Notes: a model not told the origin generated them from the letters alone. Shown: positions 32,325 through 40,841, numbered from the stretch's first letter. The stretch is DNA of 64,000 nt from Streptomyces odontomachi (GCF_024435355.1 NZ_JAMJWG010000016.1:124001-188000); one strand, 5' to 3'. Numbers and translations: made by a program.

Positions 32325-33908
32325 TCAGAGTCCGAGCTGGTCCCGCAGGTGCGGCCGGAGGATCTTGCCGGTCGCGGTGCGCGGCACCGCCGCCACCCGC
32401 ACGATGCGGTGCGGCAGGGCCGTGAGCGGGAACCCCGTCCGCAGATGGGTCAGGATCTCGCCGGTGCGGTCGGACGCGGTCACCACGACCGCCGTGATCC
32501 GTTCACCGTCGAATCGGTGCGGCACGGACACGCACGCGGCGTCACGGACGTACTCCAGCCCGCACAGGGCACGTTCCAACTCGTCCAGGGAGACGGCCTC
32601 GCCCCGTACCTTGGCGATGTTCTTGATTCGACCGGTGATGACCAGCAGCGGATCGCCCACCCCACCGCGATCGAGCAGGTGTCCCACATCACCCGAGTGG
32701 AACCAGCCCCCGCGGAACGCCTCGGCGGTGGCCTCGAGGTCGGCGCCGTAGCCCGTCATCACACTGTGGCCACGCATCCGTATCTCCCCGGTGCCGCCCG
32801 CCCGGCACGGCGTGCCGTCCTCCTCGAAGACGGCGACCTCGGTGCCGAACACTGCACTGCCGACCGACGGCGTGTCCGTTTCCAGCATGACGCCGCGGTA
32901 CTCGTCCGCGGACAGGTCGGTGGGAAGGGTGGTGGAGAAGTTCGTCGTCTCCGTCAGCCCGTAGCCCTGCACGATCCGGACGCCGAACCGGTCGACGACA
33001 CGGCGTGCGGTGGACACCCCGAGCGGCGCCGCCGCCGTGAGGAAGTAGTCGAAACCCGAGGGCAGTTCCGGCTCGCGCCAGGTCTCCAGCAGCGCCTCCA
33101 GCGCGCTCGGCACCGCGCTGGCAATCCGCGGCCGGTGCCGACGCAGCAGGTCGGGGTAGTCGAAGGCGGCGAAATGCGCGGCGAGAACGACGTGCGCGCC
33201 CGCGTTGAGCGGTGCGAAGAGCGTGGTGTTGACACCGTTGGCGTGGTGGATCGGCAGGAAGCCGAGCACCCGCTCCCCTGGGCCCAGCCGGTGGTGACGG
33301 CAGAACGCCTCCGCGTTGACGGCCACGTTCCGGTGGGACTGCACGACGATCTTCGAGGCCGCGGTGGAACCCGAGGTCGCGAACAACACCGCCGCAGACG
33401 CGGGGTCGAGGGGCACCCGCGGCCCGGTGCAGGCCGGGTCGGCAGCCGTCCGCGTGAAGTCCGGAACGGTGACGGCCTCGCCCAGCGGGCAGTCGACGAC
33501 GCCGGGAGAACGCAGCAGGACACCTGCCCCCTGCGACCGCATCTGGTCGCGCATCCGCTCGGCAGGGTCGGCGGGCCCGAGCATCTGGCAGGACGCGCCC
33601 GCCCTCAGCACACCGAACAGCGCGACGACGGAGCACGGCTCGTTGAGCGGCACCAGGGCGACGACGTCGCCGGGGCGCACCTCGAGTTCGGTGCGCAACC
33701 AGTGGGCACAGGCCGCACTCGCCGCGTCGAGTTCGCCGTAGCGCAGCGTCGACTCCGCCCCGTCGGCGGACACGGCGGTCAAGTAAGGGGCGTCGGGGCG
33801 GATCCGCGCATGGTCGGCCAGGGCGGCCGGCATCGTCGGGTACCGCCCCAGGTCCCGCTCGTAGTGGATGCCCCGATAGCGGTGGACCGCTGCCGCGTCC
33901 GCGCTCAT
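32325..33908 (-). CDS. AMP-forming acyl/aminoacyl adenylation enzyme
   Basis: 527 residues of the acyl-CoA synthetase/NRPS adenylation superfamily, with all core motifs: ATP loop LFATSGSTAASKIVV, A5-like YGLTETTNF, the GDVGHLL and GRIKNIAKVRGEAVSLDELERAL hinge, and the catalytic Lys in RTATGKILR. The Asp usually binding the alpha-amino group in NRPS domains is not obvious, so an acid substrate is likely. It overlaps the carrier-protein gene by four bases (ATGA), which strongly suggests it loads that carrier. Confidence 0.92.
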   Translation of the reverse strand: MSADAAAVHRYRGIHYERDLGRYPTMPAALADHARIRPDAPYLTAVSADGAESTLRYGELDAASAACAHWLRTELEVRPGDVVALVPLNEPCSVVALFGVLRAGASCQMLGPADPAERMRDQMRSQGAGVLLRSPGVVDCPLGEAVTVPDFTRTAADPACTGPRVPLDPASAAVLFATSGSTAASKIVVQSHRNVAVNAEAFCRHHRLGPGERVLGFLPIHHANGVNTTLFAPLNAGAHVVLAAHFAAFDYPDLLRRHRPRIASAVPSALEALLETWREPELPSGFDYFLTAAAPLGVSTARRVVDRFGVRIVQGYGLTETTNFSTTLPTDLSADEYRGVMLETDTPSVGSAVFGTEVAVFEEDGTPCRAGGTGEIRMRGHSVMTGYGADLEATAEAFRGGWFHSGDVGHLLDRGGVGDPLLVITGRIKNIAKVRGEAVSLDELERALCGLEYVRDAACVSVPHRFDGERITAVVVTASDRTGEILTHLRTGFPLTALPHRIVRVAAVPRTATGKILRPHLRDQLGL

Positions 33909-34171
33909 TCTTCACCCGCGGGGCCGAGCAGGCCGCGGACGACCGCCACGACACTCGCCACGGTGGCGAAGGTCTGCCGGTTCATCGCCTCGGCCGGGAA
34001 GAGGATCCCGAACTCCTTCTCCAAGGCGGCGATCAGTGCCACCACCCCCATCGAGTCGACCCCCCGGTCGGCGAGCGGCCGGTCCGTCGCGTCGGTCCCC
34101 GGCTCCGGCAGGTGATGGGGGCCGGCGAGGTCGACGACCAGACGGTCGACGGCGGCGGTCAGTGCGTCCAC
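33905..34171 (-). CDS. Acyl/peptidyl carrier protein
   Basis: 88-residue carrier protein with the 4'-phosphopantetheine attachment Ser40 in DRGVDSMGVVALI (the usual DSL reads DSM) and the expected downstream FPAEAMNRQTFATVASVV helix. GTG start lies ten bases after GGAG. Coupled to the adenylation enzyme gene, which presumably loads it. Confidence 0.9.
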   Translation of the reverse strand: MDALTAAVDRLVVDLAGPHHLPEPGTDATDRPLADRGVDSMGVVALIAALEKEFGILFPAEAMNRQTFATVASVVAVVRGLLGPAGEE

Positions 34172-34189
34172 GGCGATCGGCTCCTGCTC

Positions 34190-34282
34190 TTCGTGAGGGG
34201 GTGGATGCTGCCGGCGGACCTTCGTGGCGGTGCATGCGGCCGGCTGGTCTTCGTGAGATGTCGGGGCGGCGGACCTTCGTGG
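34190..34282. repeat. Four spaced CTTCGTG repeats upstream of carrier-protein gene
   Basis: In the 204-base gap between the GNAT and carrier-protein genes CTTCGTG occurs at 34190, 34221, 34250 and 34276, two of the copies inside a longer GGACCTTCGTGG. Spacings are 31, 29 and 26 bases. They could be regulator sites for the two-gene unit, or a decayed tandem duplication. Nothing else is evident in the gap. Confidence 0.5.
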
Positions 34283-34375
34283 AGGTGCGTGTCCTCAGGG
34301 GTCGGTGTTCCGACGTGCGTCGTGTGCACGGGGAATCAGGCTTCCCCCCGGTGCCGCCGCCCTCCGGACGAACCG

Positions 34376-34885
34376 TCACCGGGCGAACCGGCCGAGGTCG
34401 CAGGCGAGATAGATTTGCCGCATCCACCCCTCGGTACGCACCGGACCGTACCGCTCGAACCCGAAGGCCTCCAGGAGGCGGACGACTCCGACCAGGTCGG
34501 GGTTGGTCTCGGCGCGCAGGGCGTCCGCGCCCTGCGCGGCCGCCACTTCCATGGCCCTGCGGACACACGCGGGCCCGTACAGTTCGCCGTCGGCGAACCG
34601 TTCGGGCCGTACGGCCAATCGCCGCAGGTACGCGGGGCGCACAGCGGGCGGGAAGATCGCGAGGTCGACATCGAAGGCCGGCGTCGCGGTGAGCGTGAAG
34701 ACGGCCGCCGCAGCGCCGTCGACCCGCAACATGTGCACCAGACCCTCGTCGACGAGGTGCCGCGTGCTGTGCGCGTTGCGCCGCGGCACGGGCAGTCCGT
34801 ACCGGTCGGCGACGTACCGATCGGACGCGAGGAGCAGATCGTGGACCTCATCGGGGTCAGTGGCCGTCGTCCAGTGTGCCGTCAC
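34376..34885 (-). CDS. GNAT-fold acetyltransferase-like protein
   Basis: About 169 residues. The GNAT pattern is visible: the VHMLRVDGAAAAVFTL strand pair, LRRLAVRPERFADGELYGPACVRRAMEVAAAQGADALRAET around the acyl-CoA binding region, and the final LLEAFGFERYGPV typical of motif B. The Q/RxxGxG/A loop is altered. GTG at 34885 has GGAAGG seven bases upstream and its GTGA overlaps the stop of the aminotransferase gene. It probably acylates an amine made by the aminotransferase. Confidence 0.8.
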   Translation of the reverse strand: MTAHWTTATDPDEVHDLLLASDRYVADRYGLPVPRRNAHSTRHLVDEGLVHMLRVDGAAAAVFTLTATPAFDVDLAIFPPAVRPAYLRRLAVRPERFADGELYGPACVRRAMEVAAAQGADALRAETNPDLVGVVRLLEAFGFERYGPVRTEGWMRQIYLACDLGRFAR

Positions 34886-36489
34886 GATGTGGCCTTCCGC
34901 CGGTCGCGCCCTGCGAGCCGATCCAGCGCCGTGGCGAGCTGGTTCCACGGCCGGGCGGTGGTGAAGCGCACGACGGGGCCGGCGAGACAGAAGGTGAGGA
35001 CACCGGGGAAGACGGACACACCCGTCTCACGGAGCAGGGTCCGGAAACAGGTGTAGGAGTCGGCGAAGCCCTCGATGCGGGCGGCGAGGTTGATCGAGGT
35101 GCGGGCGGGCAGCGCGGAAACACCGGGCAGCGCCAGGCCCGCCGTGAAGGCGTCACGCTGCTCCAGCAGTGCGCGTTCGCGGGTGCAGCGCTCGGCGCGG
35201 TAGCCCTGGTAGGCGGCTTGGAGGTCGTCGATCGCGATGCCGTAGTGGGACTCGAACTCCGCGAGCTGAGCGGGGCCGACTTCCTCCAGTCCGCAGTACG
35301 ACCAGCGTTCCATGCGGGCGAGTACCTCGACCAGCGTGTAGAAGACCGAGGGAGGACCGCCCAGGGTGGTGGAGACGTATTCGTAGTACTCGTCGACGAA
35401 GGCGTCGTCCGCAAGCAGCCAGCCGACCTTGAGGCCGGGCGCGGACCAGTTCTTCGACAGGCTGCTGACCCGCACCACATTGCGGGCCGCCCGCGCCGCG
35501 GAACACGGGTAGGTGTCGCCGAGCCATTCATGGCACTCGTCGAGCAGAATGACGGTGGAGGGCGCCGCCGCCTCGATCAGACGCGTGATCTCGGACTCGG
35601 GCAACAGAGCCCCGGTCGGGTTGGCCGCCGTCTGGAGCAGTACCAGGGGCGTGTCCGGGCGCAGGGCGTCGATCAGCGGTTGTGCGGACGCGAGCCCGTC
35701 CACCGAGGGCAGGGGCACCAGACGGATCGCGCCGCGCCGGGCGACGGACTCGACCAGCGGCGGGTAGTTGGGCATCGCGCAGACGGCGGGTGCCGTGGCT
35801 CCGCGCAGCACGAAGTCGGCCAAGCCGCTGATGGCGTACGTCGCGCCCATGGTCAGGGCCACGTTCCGCGGTCCGTAGGCGACACCGTGGGGCATCCGCG
35901 CGCTCTCGTAGCGCGCGACAGCCTCGCGGGCGCTGGTGCGACCGCAGGAGTCGGAATAGCCGTACCAGTCGCGCGTCAGGGCGTAGGACAAACAGTCCTT
36001 GAGCACGCACGGCAGTCCCCACTGCTCCTCGTCCACCGACCCTCCGGAGAGGATGATGTCCGCGCTCGGACGCAGGTCACCGTAAAGGTCTTCGCGGAAG
36101 TAGAAGTTGAAGAGCGCCTTCACCAACGTCGAGGTGGCCCGCGAGCAGAGCACCTCCTCCACGGTGACGTCCCGCAGGGGAGTCGAGGCGCGCCAGAGCT
36201 CCGCCGCCTCGCTACGGTGCCCCGGCGTGCCGACCTCAGCCTCGACCCGACCAAGGAACAGATCGCGCAGCTGCCGTGGATCGCCGGGGTCGGCCGCCCT
36301 CCGGTACACCTCCAGCCACCGCTCGTCGGGTTGGGGGTCGAGACCGGTCAGACCGCCGGAGACCGCCCCCCGCACCGTGGGCGGGACCCGTGCCGGGGCG
36401 CGGGACGGAAACGACACGGGCAGCGCCGAGAACAGCGCCGGAGGACCGGGCACGGTCGTGGACGGGGCGGTAGGCGTGGGAGTGATCAC
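34882..36489 (-). CDS. PLP-dependent aminotransferase (class I/II) with N-terminal extension
   Basis: Fold-type I PLP enzyme, about 535 residues. PLP landmarks are AANPTG near residue 290, LLDECHEWLGD near 317 with the pyridine-nitrogen Asp, and the Schiff-base Lys in SSLSKNWSAPGLKVGW near residue 346. The first 130 residues precede the usual domain and include a Pro/Thr-rich start, longer than common aminotransferases. GTG at 36489 is preceded by GGAG; a longer frame to 36609 overlaps the regulator gene. First structural gene behind the StrR-like regulator. Confidence 0.87.
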   Translation of the reverse strand: MITPTPTAPSTTVPGPPALFSALPVSFPSRAPARVPPTVRGAVSGGLTGLDPQPDERWLEVYRRAADPGDPRQLRDLFLGRVEAEVGTPGHRSEAAELWRASTPLRDVTVEEVLCSRATSTLVKALFNFYFREDLYGDLRPSADIILSGGSVDEEQWGLPCVLKDCLSYALTRDWYGYSDSCGRTSAREAVARYESARMPHGVAYGPRNVALTMGATYAISGLADFVLRGATAPAVCAMPNYPPLVESVARRGAIRLVPLPSVDGLASAQPLIDALRPDTPLVLLQTAANPTGALLPESEITRLIEAAAPSTVILLDECHEWLGDTYPCSAARAARNVVRVSSLSKNWSAPGLKVGWLLADDAFVDEYYEYVSTTLGGPPSVFYTLVEVLARMERWSYCGLEEVGPAQLAEFESHYGIAIDDLQAAYQGYRAERCTRERALLEQRDAFTAGLALPGVSALPARTSINLAARIEGFADSYTCFRTLLRETGVSVFPGVLTFCLAGPVVRFTTARPWNQLATALDRLAGRDRRKATS

Positions 36490-36547
36490 AGGAGGCTCCA
36501 GGTCTGGCGGCGAGGCACGGGCTTTCGCAGGTGAGCGAGATGTGCGG

Positions 36548-37567
36548 TCACGGTTCGTCCTGCTGCCGCTGCTGGAGCAACGTGGCGAACTCCTGCCACC
36601 GAAAGGCACACTGCCCGGCGAGTTGCGCCACCATGTCCCTGCGGTACGAGGGCACGGTGTCGGCGAAGGTCTCCCACTGGTCGGGGGCGATGGCGTTCGT
36701 GTTGAGCAGGCGCAGCAGCAGTCGGCCGATCTCGTTCAGCCGCAGCGACGGATCACGACGCAGCTGCTCCAGGATCATCGTCGGCTCGGGACATCGCTCC
36801 GGCGTGGTCGGCACCGGTGGTCGGGGCACCATGTCCGCACCGGAGCGGCGGGACGGTGGCACGGGGTCCTCACCCCGGTTGATCCGCTGGCGCACGTCGC
36901 TGGCCGTGCCCAGGGAGATGCCCGCCAGCGTGCACACCTCCCGCAACGGCATTCCCGGATTCGCCCGCATCAGCTCCCCGGCGCGGCGGCGCCCCGGCGT
37001 CACGTCCGCGGGCCGCATCCGTCCGTCCCTGCCCACCCGTGCCACCACTTCGGTCGCCCCGGCGTGTCGCCGCACGGACGCCACCAGCTTCGCCGATATG
37101 GCCGCCACCGACGCGATCGTCCGGTCCGACCACTCCGGGTGCGTCCGGACGATCCGCGCCGCCGCCGCCGTGCGCTCCGCCAGGGTCAACGGCAGCCCGT
37201 GCGTGACGTTGCGCCGCACCGCGAGCACGAAGGCCGCACCGGCGTCCCCCTCGAAGAACCGCACCGCGATGTCGGATTCTCCGCGCAGTTTCGCCGCCAG
37301 CACCCGATGAGCCCCGTCGATCACCCGCATCGTCGGCCGATGCACCGTGATCGGAGGCAACTCACCCTCCTGCTCCGCCAGCACCCACACGTGTTCCATG
37401 CTCACCCCCGCCGCCCGCGGGGAGTCCCCCTCCCGCAGCGACTCCAAGCGCGCGCGTACCACCGGCGCGTGATCCACTTCCGTCTGCACGGGCTCGGACG
37501 CGTCGACAGCACAATCCCCGTGCCCGGCTGCCGCACCCGGGGCGGCGGAACCCAGTAATTCCTTCAC
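36548..37567 (-). CDS. StrR/NovG-type ParB-domain pathway regulator with TTA codon
   Basis: About 339 residues, a DNA-binding activator of the StrR/NovG type that governs many Streptomyces antibiotic clusters. A ParB/Srx-like N-terminal domain contains GDSPRAAG, EHVWVLAEQEGELPPITVHR and MRVIDGAHRVLAAKLRG, followed by the NVTHGLPLTLAERTAAAARI and HTH-like WSDRTIASVAAISAKLVASVRR. GTG 37567 has AAAGGGG eight bases upstream; ATG 37618 is an alternative. The fourth codon from the GTG is TTA, the rare leucine codon read by the bldA tRNA, so translation should be tied to development. Likely activator of the cluster to its left. Confidence 0.88.
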   Translation of the reverse strand: MKELLGSAAPGAAAGHGDCAVDASEPVQTEVDHAPVVRARLESLREGDSPRAAGVSMEHVWVLAEQEGELPPITVHRPTMRVIDGAHRVLAAKLRGESDIAVRFFEGDAGAAFVLAVRRNVTHGLPLTLAERTAAAARIVRTHPEWSDRTIASVAAISAKLVASVRRHAGATEVVARVGRDGRMRPADVTPGRRRAGELMRANPGMPLREVCTLAGISLGTASDVRQRINRGEDPVPPSRRSGADMVPRPPVPTTPERCPEPTMILEQLRRDPSLRLNEIGRLLLRLLNTNAIAPDQWETFADTVPSYRRDMVAQLAGQCAFRWQEFATLLQQRQQDEP

Positions 37568-38169
37568 GAACCATCCCCTTTCGTGATCCGTCACCGACAC
37601 CGGCCCGGACCTCCGCATGACGACCCCGCCGCACTCGAGGAGGAGGGGAGCCGACCGGACCGGACCGGCACAGTGCGGTGTGATGTGGCGGGACCGCGCC
37701 GGAAGCGCGCATGGCCGTCGACCGTGACGGCGTCCCCACGACCGCTGTCCCGGCCTCGGCCCGCTGGGGACAGGGCCCTGGGCCCGGCCGGTCCGAGGTG
37801 CCGCTCCGGTCCGGTCCCACCGTGACCGGCACGACGACATCCGTCGGGCCGCACGCGGACGACGAAGCGTCAAGGACCACCAGGACAGCGGGCGATAACC
37901 CTTGTTGTCCGCGGCGAGGCACCACGACACATGACACGCGCCGACACCTGACGCACCCGGGCGTCGCGCGCTTCATGGCAGATCCCCCTCGAACTCCTCG
38001 CTGATGTCCGGGTCAGTGTCCGCAGGAGAGCCGGGGACTCATCCCGGGCGGCACATGTTTCGATCCCCTCTTTGGCCGCCGGCAAGTGGCCTCTGTCCAG
38101 GGCCGATACCGCCGTGCAGGCCAGGACGTGCGAGGGCGGTCCCGTCTCCCCGAGCGCGGCGCCGTTGGC
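37568..38169. other. Non-coding stretch between regulator and oxidoreductase remnant
   Basis: About 600 bases without a gene I would accept. The possible frames here are Arg- and Pro-rich with no domain. It must contain the promoter of the StrR-like regulator. The right end probably holds decayed remains of the oxidoreductase gene and what followed it. Confidence 0.5.
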
Positions 38170-38548
38170 GGGCCCCGGCGGGGCGCGGGACCAGTCGACG
38201 ACCGGCCCGTCGCGGCACAGCAGCAGCGGCCCGAGCCGGCAGTGGCCGCAGTGCCCCGTACCGCAGCGCATCGTGCGCTCCAGGGACACCCTGGTCCGGT
38301 CCGGTCCGGTCCGGTCTAAGACCGCGATGGACCAGTTCACGGGCGGTGGCCCGCATCATCACCTCAGGGCCGCAGACGAACGCCGCTCCGGTGGGCGAAT
38401 CGAACGTCACCCGCTCCAGCAGCGTGGTGACGACGCCGACGTCGCCGGTCCACGCCTCGTCGGGCCGGTCGACGGTCACGTGCACCCGAGCACCGCCAGA
38501 CCCCGCCGGACTGCCGCTCCACTCCCCCGGATCAGGCTCGCCGCACAC
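38170..38548 (-). pseudogene. Remnant of FAD/NAD(P) oxidoreductase [2Fe-2S] subunit (HydG/AsrB-like)
   Basis: Two adjoining frames together spell the C-terminal half of a ferredoxin-reductase-like subunit of hydrogenases or sulfite reductase. The upstream frame (38548 leftward) has VHVTVDRPDEAWTGDVGVV and AAFVCGPEVMMRATARELVHRGL; the frame shifts inside a (GGTCC)n tract, and the next frame has SLERTMRCGTGHCGHCRLGP and CRDGPVVDWSRAP, the Cys cluster for [2Fe-2S]. The N-terminal FAD domain is missing and the end runs into unrelated frames. Hence truncated and frameshifted. It lies at the edge of the accessory region next to tRNA-Thr. Confidence 0.75.
38293..38316. repeat. Pentanucleotide (GGTCC)n tract at the frameshift
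   Basis: 24 bases of repeated GGTCC (4.8 units). The unit is not a multiple of three; one more unit, or two fewer, would rejoin the two frames of the oxidoreductase remnant. Slipped-strand mispairing is the likely cause of the frameshift. Confidence 0.8.
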
Positions 38549-38643
38549 CCGCTGTCCGAATGCGCTCCCCTGGCGCTCCGCTGGCCTCCAACCGTCACAT
38601 CCGAAGGTCAGCGAGAACCCCGCAAGATCACCCGAAAAGCAGA

Positions 38644-38676
38644 AAGCCCAGGTCAGATAGAGTCTGACCTGGGCTT
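38644..38676 (-). terminator. Strong terminator behind tRNA-Thr
   Basis: AAGCCCAGGTCAGA (38644-38657), loop TAGAG, TCTGACCTGGGCTT (38663-38676): a perfect 14-base stem seven bases beyond the tRNA 3' end, followed on the minus strand by a T-rich stretch. Confidence 0.9.
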
Positions 38677-38682
38677 CACCGG

Positions 38683-38756
38683 AGCCGCCTTCGGGATTCG
38701 AACCCGAGACCTACGCATTACGAGTGCGTTGCTCTGGCCATCTGAGCTAAGGCGGC
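38683..38756 (-). tRNA. tRNA-Thr (anticodon CGU)
   Basis: On the minus strand: acceptor stem GCCGCCT/AGGCGGC, D-arm GCTCAGATGGCCAGAGC, anticodon arm ACGCA-CTCGTAA-TGCGT with anticodon CGT, and T-arm with GGTTCGAATC. 74 bases; the CCA end is not encoded. A likely -10 (TAGACT, 38800-38795) lies upstream. The 3' end faces the accessory cluster, the usual orientation for islands inserted at a tRNA. Confidence 0.97.
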
Positions 38757-38873
38757 TTGCTTGTCGCACCGTGGTGCGATCGGAAGCGTCGCCAAGTCTA
38801 CACAGTTTCCGAGGGTGCTCCGTACGGGGGCGGGGGCGCCGGGGCGGGCGCCCGGGGACGGTGGGGTGGGCGG

Positions 38874-40841
38874 CTATGAGCAGCGCTTTCCGTTCGAGGG
38901 CGGGGTGCCGGTCAGGAGGTAGTGGTTGATGGTGGAGTCGATGCAACTGCTGCCGCGGCCGTAGGCCGTGTGGCCGTCGCCGTCGTAGGTGAGGAGTCGG
39001 CCGGAGTCGAGTTGGGCGGCGAGGGCGCGGGCCCAGGTGTAGGGGGTGGCGGGGTCGCGTACGGTGCCGACGACCACGATGGGGGCCGCGCCCTTGGCCT
39101 CGATGCGGTGCGGGTGGCCGGTGGCGTGTACCCGCCAGTACGCGCAGCTCAGGGAGGCCCAGGCCAGGCCGTCGCCGAAGACGGGAGAGGCCTTCTCGAA
39201 AGCGGGCAGGGCCTGGGTGACCTGCTGGGGGGTGGTGAAGGCGGGGGGCAGGTCGAGGCAGTTCACGGCGGCGTTGGCGGACATCAGGTTGGCGTAGCGG
39301 CCGTCGCCCTCCCGCTCGTAGTAGCTGTCCGACAGGGCCAGCAGGCCGGAGCCGTCCTGGTGGCTGATCGCCATGGTGAGGGCCTGGCGCAGCTCGGGCC
39401 AGGCGGCCTCGTCGTACATCGCGGCGATCACGCCCGTGGTGGCCAGCGACTCGCCGAGCCGCCTCGGCGCGGCGCCGCGTGCGGCGGGCTCGGGCTGCGG
39501 CGCGGCGTCCGTGGCGCGGGTGGGCGTCATACGGCCAGGTCCCGTCCGTGCAGGCCCCATCAGGCCAGGCCCGATCAGGCCAGGTCCCATCCGCACAGGC
39601 CCCGTCCGCACAGGCCCCGTCCGGGTGGGCGCGGCGTTCCCGTGGCTTCCGGTGCCGTCCGGGTGCTTCGGGTCGTCGGAGCGGACCGGGATGGGCGCGC
39701 GGTCCAACTGCCGGAAGAACGCCTTCAGGCGCTTGCCGACCTCCTCCGCGCTCCTGCCGGGTGCCGTGCGGTCGTCCGTGCTGATGCTGGTGCTGGTGTC
39801 GCCGCCCGTGTCGGGGTGGTCGGCCGCGGCGGTGAGGGGGCAGTCCGAGCGTTTCGCGCAGTCCTGGGCGAAGGCGCGGAAGGCCGTCTCGAAGCCGGCC
39901 GTCTGGCCCAGGTTCATACGGCGGGCCGACAGGCTCGGGTCCATCGCTCCGTCGAGTACGAGACGGCCCACGCGCTGCGGGTACAGGCCCGCGTAGGTCG
40001 CGCCGAGGAAGGTGCCGTACGACGCGCCGACGTAGGTCAGCTTGCGGTCGCCCAGTGCGGCGCGCAGGACGTCCATGTCGCGGGCCGCCTCGACCGTCGA
40101 GACATGCCCGAGGATCTTGGCGGAGTGTTGCGCGCAGGCGGCTGCGAACGTCTTGTAGGCCGCCACGAGTCGATCCCGCTCACGCTGGTCGTCCGGAGTG
40201 GTGTCGGTCTGGGTGTACGCGTCCATCTGCCGGCCGTCGAGGCAGGTCACGGGCTCGCTGTGGTCCACGCCGCGGGGGTCGACGGCGACCATGTCGTAAC
40301 GGGCGCGTACCTGGGCCGGATAGCCGACCGCCGCGTAGGCCTGGAGGTAGCCGATCGCCGAGCCGCCCGGACCACCCGGGTTGACCAGCAACGACCCGAT
40401 CCGCTTGCCGGGACCGGTGGCCTTCTTGCGGGCGACCGCGAGCCCGACGTCGCCCGAACCCGGCTTGTCGTAGTCCAGCGGCGCCTTCATGGTGGCGCAC
40501 TCGAAGCCGGGTGCCGCGCACGGGTGCCAGCTGAGCTTCTGGTGGTAGTAGCCGGACAGCGCCTTGGGTGTGGCCGCCGGCAGTGCGACCACGGCGCCGT
40601 TCTCGGCCATGGAGTTCTCCGCGGAGCAGCCGGCGGCGAGCAGGCTCGCGACGGCCAGCAGGACGGCGGCGGTCCGCACGGTGCGCCGGGGACGCCAGGG
40701 CCACGGGGAAGAAGCCCCTGGACTACCGGGGGTGGCGGACTCTGCGGACTCCGCGGACTCCGAAGGGGGCTCCGCGGAGTGCGCGGCGCGCCGCGGGGGC
40801 TGGGCGGGGCTGGGACGGCCGGTGCGGCGGCAGGTGTTCAC
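38874..40841 (-). CDS. Tap/Slp-type alpha/beta-hydrolase lipoprotein (tripeptidyl aminopeptidase family)
   Basis: 655 residues, secreted serine hydrolase of the Streptomyces Tap/SlpD/SlpE family. After a Ser/Pro/Glu-rich N-terminus comes a lipoprotein signal with lipobox LLAAGC (RTAAVLLAVASLLAAGCSAENS). The alpha/beta-hydrolase shows NPGGPGGSAIGYL (oxyanion), VDPRGVDHSEP, the nucleophile in YVGASYGTFLGATYAGLYP, and late PIVVVGTVRDPATPY (Asp) and GDGHTAYG (His), then the C-terminal cap. In mid-protein (about residues 400-440) a run of RTGP/GLMGP units encoded by a 15-base repeat is inserted. The long N-terminus before the signal is unusual; the real start may be further in. GTG 40841 lies six bases after TTAAAAT, a leaderless arrangement. 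Confidence 0.9.
   Translation of the reverse strand: MNTCRRTGRPSPAQPPRRAAHSAEPPSESAESAESATPGSPGASSPWPWRPRRTVRTAAVLLAVASLLAAGCSAENSMAENGAVVALPAATPKALSGYYHQKLSWHPCAAPGFECATMKAPLDYDKPGSGDVGLAVARKKATGPGKRIGSLLVNPGGPGGSAIGYLQAYAAVGYPAQVRARYDMVAVDPRGVDHSEPVTCLDGRQMDAYTQTDTTPDDQRERDRLVAAYKTFAAACAQHSAKILGHVSTVEAARDMDVLRAALGDRKLTYVGASYGTFLGATYAGLYPQRVGRLVLDGAMDPSLSARRMNLGQTAGFETAFRAFAQDCAKRSDCPLTAAADHPDTGGDTSTSISTDDRTAPGRSAEEVGKRLKAFFRQLDRAPIPVRSDDPKHPDGTGSHGNAAPTRTGPVRTGPVRMGPGLIGPGLMGPARTGPGRMTPTRATDAAPQPEPAARGAAPRRLGESLATTGVIAAMYDEAAWPELRQALTMAISHQDGSGLLALSDSYYEREGDGRYANLMSANAAVNCLDLPPAFTTPQQVTQALPAFEKASPVFGDGLAWASLSCAYWRVHATGHPHRIEAKGAAPIVVVGTVRDPATPYTWARALAAQLDSGRLLTYDGDGHTAYGRGSSCIDSTINHYLLTGTPPSNGKRCS
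39541..39628 (-). repeat. 15-bp imperfect tandem repeat inside the hydrolase gene
   Basis: About six units of a 15-base repeat (CAGGCCCCGTCCGCA-like, some with ATCAGGC) encode five-residue RTGPV/GLIGP units. They interrupt the cap region of the alpha/beta-hydrolase and keep the frame. Confidence 0.75.

Noticed and set aside
37362..37976. 204-codon minus-strand frame upstream of the StrR-like regulator
   Set aside because: Overlaps the regulator in another frame and has no domain; composition is that of a shadow.
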